64,000 nucleotides of DNA from Brevibacterium moorei. GTDB taxonomy: Bacteria > Actinomycetota > Actinomycetes > Actinomycetales > Brevibacteriaceae. The position numbers and the translations under genes were made by a program. The stretch covers positions 1-64,000 of the forward strand of contig NZ_JANIJX010000008.1 of the NCBI RefSeq assembly GCF_024580735.1, written 5' to 3'. The notes beneath the pieces were generated by a model. That model was not told the origin of the DNA. It saw only the letters and a program-made list of their open reading frames with translations, and did not search any database. Shown here piece after piece: positions 57,286-64,000 of this stretch (positions are counted from its first letter, which is position 1; each line of letters opens with the position of its first letter).

Positions 57286-58398
57286 TCAGCCCAGCAGCTG
57301 GTCGACCAGGTGGGCGACCAGTTCGACGCGGCGCGGGATCCACTCGATCAGCGCGTGTTCGGTGTCGGCGTGCGAACCGCCGCCCACCGTGCCCAGCCCG
57401 TCCAGGGTCGGCACGCCCAGGCCCGCGGTGAAGTTCCCGTCGGAGCCGCCGCCCACCTCGACCTCGGCCAGGGCCGGATGCCCCAGTTCCCCTGCGATCC
57501 TTGCGGCGCGTTTGAACAGGGGCAGGGCCAGGGCACGCTCCAGCGGGGGCCGGTTGATCCCGCCGTAGAGTTCCAGCCCGGCCCCGGGGATCTCCGGGCG
57601 CAGCCCGTGCAGCAGGCGGTCGACCAGCACCTGTTCGTGCGCGGTCTGCGCGCGCGAGTCGATTGCGACGGAGGCCTGCGCGGGAATGGTGTTCGTGGTC
57701 GTCCCCGAGGTCATGACGGTGGGGGTGACCGAGGTGCCGTCGGCCGTCTGCCGGTCCAGGGCGGCGATGCGCAGCACCTGGGCGGCGACCTCGGTGGTGG
57801 CGTTGATGCCCTTCTCCGGTTCGACACCGGCGTGGGAGGCCCGACCGGTGATCTCCAACCGGTACAGGGCAACGCCCTTGCGACCGGTCTTCACCGCGCC
57901 CTCCCGGTGGCCTTCGCCGCTTTCGAACACGAGTGCGGCCTCTGCGCCGGCGGCCTCGGCCTCGATGATGCCGCGCGAGGACACCGAGCCGATCTCCTCA
58001 TCGCCGGTGATGAGCAGGCTGACCCCGTCCAGGTTCCCGCGGTTCGCGCGTACGGCGGCCAGGGCGTGCAGGGCGATGAGGTCCCCGCCCTTCATATCGT
58101 CGGTACCGGGGCCTCGGACCACACCGGCGCGAATCGAGAAGGGAATGCGCGCCAGTGTGCCCAGCGGCCAGACCGTGTCGTGGTGACCGATCAGTACGAC
58201 ACTGCGCGGGCCCGAGCCGAAGCGCCAGAGCAGGTGTGGGGCGTCGCCGGGGGTCAGGACCCGGGGCGCGGCACCCAGCAGCGAGGCGCCCACACGTGCC
58301 ACCAGATGGGCGGAGCGCGACAGTGCTGCGGGGTCCGAGGTGGGGGATTCGCATTCGACCAGGGTCTTGAACTGGGAGAGGAAGAGCTCGAGGTCCAT
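57286..58398 (-). CDS. M20-family metallopeptidase (CPG2-like)
   Basis: 370 residues. Zinc dipeptide/amide hydrolase with GHHDTVWP (about 93-100), GPGTDDMKGG, the catalytic TGDEEIGS (about 150-157), and the insert dimerisation domain (GRASHAGVEP). C-terminal GGGSDGNFTAGLG and GSHADTEH close the site. Carboxypeptidase G2-like by order; the substrate is unknown. TAGACT (58405-58410, minus strand) lies six bases before ATG 58398. Confidence 0.9.
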   Translation of the reverse strand: MDLELFLSQFKTLVECESPTSDPAALSRSAHLVARVGASLLGAAPRVLTPGDAPHLLWRFGSGPRSVVLIGHHDTVWPLGTLARIPFSIRAGVVRGPGTDDMKGGDLIALHALAAVRANRGNLDGVSLLITGDEEIGSVSSRGIIEAEAAGAEAALVFESGEGHREGAVKTGRKGVALYRLEITGRASHAGVEPEKGINATTEVAAQVLRIAALDRQTADGTSVTPTVMTSGTTTNTIPAQASVAIDSRAQTAHEQVLVDRLLHGLRPEIPGAGLELYGGINRPPLERALALPLFKRAARIAGELGHPALAEVEVGGGSDGNFTAGLGVPTLDGLGTVGGGSHADTEHALIEWIPRRVELVAHLVDQLLG

Positions 58399-58404
58399 TC
58401 GTCC

Positions 58405-58410
58405 AGTCTA
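58405..58410 (-). promoter_or_regulatory. Leaderless-type -10 of the M20 peptidase
   Basis: TAGACT on the minus strand, six bases before ATG 58398. Confidence 0.55.
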
Positions 58411-58488
58411 CGGGGCACTGCGTCGGTGGGGCATGGCCCCGGCGCGCTGCGCCCGACTCGCCTGTGGTCGACATCTCAATTCGCAGCT

Positions 58489-58518
58489 TTGACCTGGAGG
58501 CAGCTGAGCCGATAGAGT
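58489..58518 (+). promoter_or_regulatory. tRNA-Thr promoter
   Basis: TTGACC (58489-58494), 18 bp, TAGAGT (58513-58518); transcript start expected near 58525, just before the tRNA. Confidence 0.6.
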
Positions 58519-58528
58519 TATCTGCGTT

Positions 58529-58601
58529 GCCGCTTTAGCTCAGTCGGCAGAGCGTCTCACTCGTAATGAGAAGGTCGTGAGTTCGATTCTCACAAGCGGC
58601 T
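58529..58601 (+). tRNA. tRNA-Thr, anticodon CGT
   Basis: Full cloverleaf of 73 nt. Acceptor GCCGCTT (58529-58535) pairs with AAGCGGC (58594-58600); D arm GCTC/GAGC; anticodon stem TCTCA/TGAGA around the loop CTCGTAA, so anticodon CGT reading ACG; T arm GTGAG-TTCGATT-CTCAC. The 3' CCA is not encoded. Discriminator T. Confidence 0.97.
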
Positions 58602-58610
58602 CGGCAATCC

Positions 58611-58650
58611 GAACCCCGGCACCATGATTCCATGGTGTCGGGGTTCTGTC
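58611..58650 (+). terminator. Terminator after tRNA-Thr
   Basis: Arms GAACCCCGGCACCATG (58611-58626) and CATGGTGTCGGGGTTC (58631-58646), one G-U-type mismatch, loop ATTC, followed by TGTC. Confidence 0.8.
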
Positions 58651-58664
58651 GTGCCGGCGCCTGT

Positions 58665-58723
58665 TAGGATCTGTTGCGTAGTGCTCTGCTGCATAGTGCA
58701 AAGGCGTAACCGGGAGGCTGTCC
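58665..58723 (+). promoter_or_regulatory. Promoter and leader of the stress-protein gene
   Basis: TAGGAT at 58665-58670; the leader contains a TAGTGC direct repeat and ends in GGGAGG before GTG 58724. Confidence 0.45.
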
Positions 58724-59587
58724 GTGGGCAACGGCAAGTTCATCGTCGTCGGAATCGACGGATCGCAGGCATCGCGGGAGGCCGCCTGGTGGGCAATGAA
58801 GGACGCCAGGTCCACCGGGATCGAAGTCCGGTTGGTCGCGGTGGTCGACGAATCCCAGCTGGAGCGGGCCGACGCCCGGCTCGAGGAGCTGGCCGACGAA
58901 CTCTCCACACACGCCCCTGAAGCGGTCTTCACCACCCTGGCCACCACCGGCGATCCGGCCGAGGTGCTGGTCGACCTGGCCGCGGATGCGACCCTCCTGG
59001 TGTTGGGCGAACACGGCAAGGACGAGGCCGAGCCCGGCCGTCTGGGCACCGTGGCGGCCGGTATCCCCGGGCATGCTCTGTGCAGTGTGCTGATCCTGCG
59101 GCAGACGCCCGGGCAGAAGGCCGAATCCGAGGTTCCCGACGGCCATCCGCGCGACCGCAAGCCGGTGGTCGTCGGCTTGGACACCTCGGTGTACTCCGCG
59201 ATCGCGACCATCGATGCCGCGATCTACGCCCGGGTGCTCGGCGTGCCGCTGCGGGTGCTGACGGTGATCCGCGAGGACGAACCCGGCGATCTGGTCGCCA
59301 CGCAGGTCGAATTCGACCTGGCCTGGTTGCGCGCGGAGGTCCCCGGCGCCGTGATCGTGCACGAATACGTGCCGGCCGCGGGCCGCACGCCCGCCGAGGT
59401 GCTGGTCGAGGCCGGCGATGAGGCCTCCGGGCTGGCCGTCGGAAAGCGCGGTATGGGGCTGTTCGAGAGCATGCGGGTACAGCTGGGGCGGACCTCGGCC
59501 GCTGTGTTGCGCGATGCGCGCTCCAGCGTGCTGTTCGTGCCGTACCGCGAGGACCGACGTTTGGAGACCCGGCGCGAGGTCCGCTGA
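58724..59587 (+). CDS. Tandem universal stress protein
   Basis: 287 residues, two UspA-like domains (about 5-130 and 148-275). The first begins FIVVGIDGSQASREAA; the second VVVGLDTSVYSAIATI and ends with a nucleotide-loop-like GKRGMG...SSVLFVPYR. Such proteins bind ATP and act in hypoxia or stress survival; the ligand cannot be read directly. GTG 58724 has GGGAGG upstream. Confidence 0.88.
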   Translation: MGNGKFIVVGIDGSQASREAAWWAMKDARSTGIEVRLVAVVDESQLERADARLEELADELSTHAPEAVFTTLATTGDPAEVLVDLAADATLLVLGEHGKDEAEPGRLGTVAAGIPGHALCSVLILRQTPGQKAESEVPDGHPRDRKPVVVGLDTSVYSAIATIDAAIYARVLGVPLRVLTVIREDEPGDLVATQVEFDLAWLRAEVPGAVIVHEYVPAAGRTPAEVLVEAGDEASGLAVGKRGMGLFESMRVQLGRTSAAVLRDARSSVLFVPYREDRRLETRREVR

Positions 59588-59596
59588 GGCGATCCC

Positions 59597-59631
59597 TGCA
59601 CATCCCAGGCGTCGGCGCGCTGGGATGTGCA
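59597..59631. terminator. Convergent terminator after the stress protein
   Basis: Perfect 12-bp arms TGCACATCCCAG (59597-59608) and CTGGGATGTGCA (59620-59631) between convergent genes. Confidence 0.75.
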
Positions 59632-59637
59632 GCCCGC

Positions 59638-61431
59638 TCAGTGACGGGGGTTGCGGCGGGGCCGACGCACCAGGTGTCCCAGCCAGGCCCTGGTCACCGC
59701 GTTGACCACCAGCAATGCCACGCAGGCGTAGACCAGACCCGGCACCGCCACCGCGCGGTAGGCGGAGAGCGAGAAGCCGCCGGTCGTCGCGGACACTACG
59801 GTGCTCAGGGTCCGCCACCCGAAGTGTCCATGGGGGAACGATCCCAGGAGGTTCCGTGGGAACTGGTCGGAGGTGATCTGCTCGATGAACCACCAGCCGG
59901 GCACCAGCGGCAGGATGCCGAAGGCACTGCTGAGTGCGCACATGACCAGGCTGATACTGAGGAACCCTCCGATGGTTCGCCCGAACACCGCGTCGATGGC
60001 CAGCACCGACCAGGCCGTGAGCGTGGCGACCACCAGGCACACGATCACGCACAGGAGTGAGGCGATGAGCGGGGTGAAACCGCCCAGCAGTTGTCCGCCG
60101 GTGTTCGCGAAGCCCCCGGACCAATTGCCCAGATAGCCCAGCAGAGCCCACACCCCCAGCAGGGCGAGGGTGAGGATGCCGACCGTGCCCAGGCTCAGCA
60201 GCTGTTTGGCGCCGAACGCGGTACGCGGATCGACCTGTGTGTCGACCCGCGCGTCGACTGCTGCCAGTTCGCGGGTGGCCGGACCGGACTCATGCCCCGC
60301 TTCGAGAGCACCGGGGGCGGTTTCGTGTTCGGGCTCGGAGGCGTCGGGGGCGGCCTCGTACCCACCGTATGTGCGGCGGACCCTACGGCGCACCAGCCAG
60401 GCCGAGGCGAAGCCCGCGGTCAGCGCACCGGCCACGAGCAGCAGCGGTAGGGCGCTGCGGAAGGCCAGCGTGAGCGAGTCGGCGTGCTGCTCGGGCGAGA
60501 CGGTGATCGGTTCGCCGTCCTGTCCCTGCGCACCGGGCGTTACGGTATCGGACGTTTCGGTGCCGGATGTCGTCGTGCCGCTTGTGGGTGCCGCTCTGTG
60601 CCCGCCGGCCACGACAGCGGCGTCCGCGCTGGGACCCGTATTCGCACGCGCCGGCCCTGCGACCTTCTTCACCGTGAAGTCATAGGCCTGTTCGAAGGCG
60701 TTGTAGCGGGCCGTCCGGTCGGCCTTGCATTCGACGTTCGGCTTGTCGATGACGCCGGCACAATCCCATTTCAGCGCGATCAGGCGGATTTCCTTCTGGC
60801 TCTCCCGCAGGGCCGGGGCGATTGTGTCCTTCCGATACGCATCCAGGTCGAAGCCGTCCTCGGCTCGGGCATCCGGCCCGGCCAGCAGGTCCATATGGTG
60901 CGTGTAGGCCTGCGGATAACGTTCTTGTCGAGAGACTCGGTCGATCGTCTCCGTCATCGTGTCGGTAAAGCCCTTGGGGAAGACGAGCGCGGCGGCCACA
61001 CTGCCATCGGCCACCAGCTTCCTGGTCTGCTTCGGCTTGACGACGGTGACCTCGGTCCTGCCCGCCGGCTGGGCCTTCAGCTTATCCGCGAAGGTCTGGG
61101 AGAAATTCCTCCACTGGGGCTTCGCATCCATGGTGGACAGCTCCCGCTGTTCATCGTCGATGCCCACCGCGACCCGGTAGTGCCCGGCCGCGTGGTCCTT
61201 TCCGCCGGTGCCGTTCCCGCCATCCCGGCCGGCCTGCTGAGTGTGCCCGGCCGCGGCGGCCGCCTGGTCACGGGCATCGTTGCGGATCTTCGCATCGGCC
61301 CGGAACGTGGTCAGCGGAATGTAGAGCAGGGCCAGCAACACCATGACGATGAGCGAGGCGGCCAGTGGAATAAGCGCGCTGCGGATACGATTCGCGAGTA
61401 TCTGACGCAGGAGGCCGCTGGATGAACGCAT
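59638..61431 (-). CDS. YhgE/Pip or ABC-2-like membrane protein
   Basis: 597 residues. One N-terminal membrane helix (about 17-38), then a ~270-residue extracytoplasmic domain, a second helix near 320-345, a cytoplasmic Glu/Ala-rich linker with RRRVRRTYGGYE, and five more membrane helices to the end. This fits the YhgE/Pip group related to ABC-2 permeases. No ATPase gene is beside it. ATG 61431 is preceded by TAAAGT seven bases upstream on the minus strand (61439-61444). Confidence 0.72.
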   Translation of the reverse strand: MRSSSGLLRQILANRIRSALIPLAASLIVMVLLALLYIPLTTFRADAKIRNDARDQAAAAAGHTQQAGRDGGNGTGGKDHAAGHYRVAVGIDDEQRELSTMDAKPQWRNFSQTFADKLKAQPAGRTEVTVVKPKQTRKLVADGSVAAALVFPKGFTDTMTETIDRVSRQERYPQAYTHHMDLLAGPDARAEDGFDLDAYRKDTIAPALRESQKEIRLIALKWDCAGVIDKPNVECKADRTARYNAFEQAYDFTVKKVAGPARANTGPSADAAVVAGGHRAAPTSGTTTSGTETSDTVTPGAQGQDGEPITVSPEQHADSLTLAFRSALPLLLVAGALTAGFASAWLVRRRVRRTYGGYEAAPDASEPEHETAPGALEAGHESGPATRELAAVDARVDTQVDPRTAFGAKQLLSLGTVGILTLALLGVWALLGYLGNWSGGFANTGGQLLGGFTPLIASLLCVIVCLVVATLTAWSVLAIDAVFGRTIGGFLSISLVMCALSSAFGILPLVPGWWFIEQITSDQFPRNLLGSFPHGHFGWRTLSTVVSATTGGFSLSAYRAVAVPGLVYACVALLVVNAVTRAWLGHLVRRPRRNPRH

Positions 61432-61438
61432 ATATCCA

Positions 61439-61444
61439 ACTTTA
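61439..61444 (-). promoter_or_regulatory. Leaderless-type -10 of the YhgE/Pip-like gene
   Basis: TAAAGT on the minus strand, seven bases before ATG 61431. Confidence 0.5.
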
Positions 61445-61503
61445 TGTGCTCGTCTCCTGTGTGCTGTTGGCAGCGGTATCGGTCGTCTCCCGACGAACTG
61501 GCC

Positions 61504-61584
61504 TAGACTCGGGACCAGGAGCCCACCGCACGACAGGCACGGGCCCCTGCACATACCTGGACACACCCTCGTACAGGAGAGTCA
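61504..61584 (+). promoter_or_regulatory. Promoter and leader of the carboxylase operon
   Basis: TAGACT at 61504-61509; leader ends CAGGAGAGTCA before ATG 61585. Confidence 0.5.
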
Positions 61585-63204
61585 ATGAAGACCCTGGGGA
61601 CATCGGTGGACACCCACGATCCGGCCGTCAAGGCCAGGCGGGCCGCCCACACCACACTCATCGAAGCACTGCGCACACGCCTGGAGGCCACCGCGCGCGG
61701 CGGCGGCGAACGGTCGCGGCAGCGCCATCTGGACCGCGGCAAACTCCTCCCGCGCGAGCGCGTGGAACGGCTGTTGGATCCCGGCGCGCCCTTCCTTGAA
61801 CTGAGCCCACTGGCCGCCAACGGAATGTACGCAGACGCCTCACCGGGCGCCGGCATCATCACCGGGCTGGGCCGGGTCGCCGGGCGGATCTGCGTGATCG
61901 TGGCCAATGACGCTACCGTCAAGGGCGGGACCTACTACCCGATGACCGTCAAGAAGCACCTGCGCGCCCAGGAAGTGGCCCTGGCCAACCGGCTGCCGTG
62001 CATCTACCTGGTCGACTCAGGCGGAGCGAACCTGCCCAACCAGGACGAAGTGTTCCCCGACCGGGACCACTTCGGCCGGATCTTCTACAACCAAGCCACC
62101 CTGTCGGCCGCCGGCGTCCCCCAGCTGGCCGCGGTCCTGGGCTCGTGCACCGCCGGCGGCGCCTACGTCCCCGCGATGAGCGACGAGACCATCATCGTGG
62201 GCGACCAGGGCACGATCTTCCTCGGCGGCCCGCCCCTGGTCAAGGCCGCCACCGGCGAGGACGTCACTGCCGAGGACCTGGGCGGCGGCGCCCTGCACTC
62301 GCGCGTCTCCGGCGTCACCGACCACCTGGCGGCGAACGACGGACACGCACTGGAGATCATGCGCGACATCGTCTCCACCCTGGCGCCCCAGGACGCCCCC
62401 GCCTGGCAGCGCACCACCCCGCAGCCCCCGGCGGCCGATCCGGAGGAACTCACCGCCGTCGTCCCCGCCGACCTGAAAACCCCCTACGACGTGCGCGAGG
62501 TCATCGCCCGCCTGGTCGACGGCAGTAGCTTCCACGAATTCAAAGCCGAATACGGCACCACCCTGGTCACCGGCTTCGCCCACCTGGACGGCCACCCCGT
62601 GGGAATCGTGGCCAACAACGGCGTGCTGTTCGGCGAATCCGCACTCAAGGGCGCCCACTTCATCCAACTGTGCGATCAGCGCGACACCCCGCTGATCTTC
62701 CTGCAGAACATCACCGGCTTCATGGTCGGCCGCGACTACGAAGCCGGCGGTATCGCCAAACACGGCGCCAAAATGGTCAACGCCGTGGCCTGCGCACGCG
62801 TCCCCAAACTCACCGTCATCATCGGCGGATCCTTCGGCGCGGGCAACTACGCCATGTGCGGGCGCGCCTACGACCCCCGCTTCCTGTGGATCTGGCCCCA
62901 CGCCCGGATCTCCGTGATGGGCGGGGAACAGGCCGCCGGAGTGCTCACCACCGTCAAACGCGCCCAACTGGAAGCCCGCGGCGAAACCCTCGACCCCGCC
63001 GCCGAGGCCGCCCTGCGCCAACCCACCCTCGACCAGTACGAACACCAGGGCGACCCCTACTACTCGACCGCCCGACTCTGGGACGACGGCATCATCGAAC
63101 CCGCCCAGACCCGCCAGGTCCTGGCCCTGGCGCTCGAAGCCTGCCGCCACACCCCACTGACCAGACCGGGCAACGCCCCCGGCTACGGCATCTTCAGGAT
63201 GTGA
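61585..63204 (+). CDS. Acyl-CoA carboxylase beta subunit (methylcrotonyl-CoA type)
   Basis: 539 residues, carboxyltransferase with two crotonase-like halves. [20 protein letters not shown] followed by RIFYNQA is characteristic of methylcrotonyl-CoA carboxylase beta rather than propionyl-CoA carboxylase. [16 protein letters not shown] and [17 protein letters not shown] complete the acyl-CoA and biotin sites. It would act in leucine breakdown with the biotin carboxylase gene that follows. GTGA overlap or a few bases to the next start. Confidence 0.9.
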   Translation: MKTLGTSVDTHDPAVKARRAAHTTLIEALRTRLEATARGGGERSRQRHLDRGKLLPRERVERLLDPGAPFLELSPLAANGMYADASPGAGIITGLGRVAGRICVIVANDATVKGGTYYPMTVKKHLRAQEVALANRLPCIYLVDSGGANLPNQDEVFPDRDHFGRIFYNQATLSAAGVPQLAAVLGSCTAGGAYVPAMSDETIIVGDQGTIFLGGPPLVKAATGEDVTAEDLGGGALHSRVSGVTDHLAANDGHALEIMRDIVSTLAPQDAPAWQRTTPQPPAADPEELTAVVPADLKTPYDVREVIARLVDGSSFHEFKAEYGTTLVTGFAHLDGHPVGIVANNGVLFGESALKGAHFIQLCDQRDTPLIFLQNITGFMVGRDYEAGGIAKHGAKMVNAVACARVPKLTVIIGGSFGAGNYAMCGRAYDPRFLWIWPHARISVMGGEQAAGVLTTVKRAQLEARGETLDPAAEAALRQPTLDQYEHQGDPYYSTARLWDDGIIEPAQTRQVLALALEACRHTPLTRPGNAPGYGIFRM

Positions 63205-64000
63205 CCGCCATGTTCCACACAGTGCTCATCGCCAACCGCGGGGAAATCGCCCTGCGCGTCATCACCACCTGCCGCCGCCTGGGCGTGCGCACCGTCGCCG
63301 TCTACTCCGACGCCGACGCCGAGGCCGCCCACACCCGGGCCGCGGACCTCGCCGTGCGCCTCGGCCCGGCCCCGGCCAAGGACTCCTACCTCGACATCGC
63401 CAAGGTCATCGCCGCGGCCCGGGCCACCGGCGCCCAGGCGATCCACCCCGGCTACGGCTTCCTGTCCGAGAACGCCGACTTCGCCCGCGCCTGCGAAGAC
63501 GCCGGAATCGTGTTCCTGGGACCCGACTCCACCGCGATCGAAACCATGGGGGACAAGATCGCGGCCAAACAGGCCGTCGCCGCCCGAGGCGTCCCCCTGG
63601 TCCCCGGTGTGGCCCGGGCCGGGCTGAGCGATGCCCAACTGGCCGCCGCAGCCATGGACATCGGCCTGCCCGTGCTCATCAAACCCTCCGCCGGCGGAGG
63701 CGGCAAGGGCATGCACGCCGTCCACCACGAAGCCGAACTGCTGCCCGCCCTGGCCGCCGCCCGTCGCGAGGCCGCAGCCGGCTTCGGCGACGACACCCTG
63801 TTCCTTGAACGCCTCATCGCCCACCCCCGCCACATCGAAGTGCAGATCCTGGCAGACTCCCACGGCACCGTCATCCACCTGGGCGAACGCGAATGCTCCC
63901 TGCAGCGCCGCCACCAGAAGGTGATCGAAGAAGCACCCTCGGCCCTGCTCGACCCCGGCACCCGCGCCAGAATCGGCGAGGCCGCCCGCCAGACCGCCCT
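63201..64000 (+). CDS. Biotin carboxylase (acyl-CoA carboxylase alpha), partial
   Basis: Runs off the window after about 266 codons with no stop. [34 protein letters not shown], and the ATP-grasp [11 protein letters not shown] and [12 protein letters not shown] are intact biotin-carboxylase motifs. The start is GTG 63201 (overlapping the upstream stop) or ATG 63210; the latter fits the usual length. The biotin-carrier domain lies beyond the edge. Confidence 0.93.
   Translation, partial: MTAMFHTVLIANRGEIALRVITTCRRLGVRTVAVYSDADAEAAHTRAADLAVRLGPAPAKDSYLDIAKVIAAARATGAQAIHPGYGFLSENADFARACEDAGIVFLGPDSTAIETMGDKIAAKQAVAARGVPLVPGVARAGLSDAQLAAAAMDIGLPVLIKPSAGGGGKGMHAVHHEAELLPALAAARREAAAGFGDDTLFLERLIAHPRHIEVQILADSHGTVIHLGERECSLQRRHQKVIEEAPSALLDPGTRARIGEAARQTA

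Overview
The window is a GC-rich chromosomal segment of an actinobacterium (Actinomycetota). Gene order supports this more than any single gene does. As I remember it, dnaX-recR-lysC-asd, then metallophosphoesterase-ponA-DUF4177-RidA-MBL hydrolase-crp/nth-Nudix, then acs-ssd-tad pilus-helicase-topA-tmk-holB, matches the order of the Rv3721c to Rv3644c stretch of Mycobacterium tuberculosis, with pieces missing or added. I cannot fix the order or genus by eye. Many starts sit 6-7 nt behind a TANNNT -10 hexamer, so leaderless transcripts appear common, as is usual in this phylum.

Layout. 1-4.8 kb: an amidohydrolase flanked by two gene-free stretches with DnaA-box-like sites, a DUF4190-type membrane protein, a sirtuin, a TIGR03085 protein and a DUF1707 protein. 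4.9-11.8 kb: dnaX-recR (replication and repair) and lysC-asd (aspartate pathway). 12-14.9 kb: a zinc/manganese ABC importer. 15-24.9 kb: nitroreductase, metallophosphoesterase, class A PBP, DUF4177, RidA, a degenerate Nudix protein, an MBL hydrolase, a CRP-type regulator divergent from endonuclease III, and a CoA-type Nudix hydrolase. 25-27.6 kb: a likely inserted cassette of an MmgE/PrpD protein, a phosphosulfolactate-synthase-like (ComA) protein and a possible 26-residue microprotein, behind an unusually AT-rich control region. 27.6-32.7 kb: a holin-family membrane protein, acetyl-CoA synthetase and a large Pro/Gln/Gly-rich membrane protein. 32.8-37.7 kb: a Tad-type pilus/secretion operon. 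37.77-39.17 kb: an intact IS481-family element. 39.2-49.5 kb: a YprA/MrfA-like helicase divergent from an HSP90-like/TPR/methyltransferase operon, then an uncharacterised actinobacterial gene. 49.6-57.3 kb: topA, a lipoate-ligase-like gene, a membrane-domain/thymidylate-kinase fusion and holB. 57.3-64 kb: M20 peptidase, tRNA-Thr(CGT), a tandem universal stress protein, a YhgE/Pip-like membrane protein, and acyl-CoA carboxylase beta and alpha genes, the last cut by the window edge.

Most of the window is core chromosome. Genes inside operons usually overlap by 4 nt (ATGA/GTGA), and convergent pairs are separated by strong perfect or near-perfect hairpins. The parts most worth following up are the PrpD/ComA cassette, the HSP90-like/TPR/methyltransferase operon with its 36-bp divergent double promoter, the DnaA-box clusters near the left end, and the IS that landed in the loop of a terminator hairpin and left a clean 14-bp target duplication.
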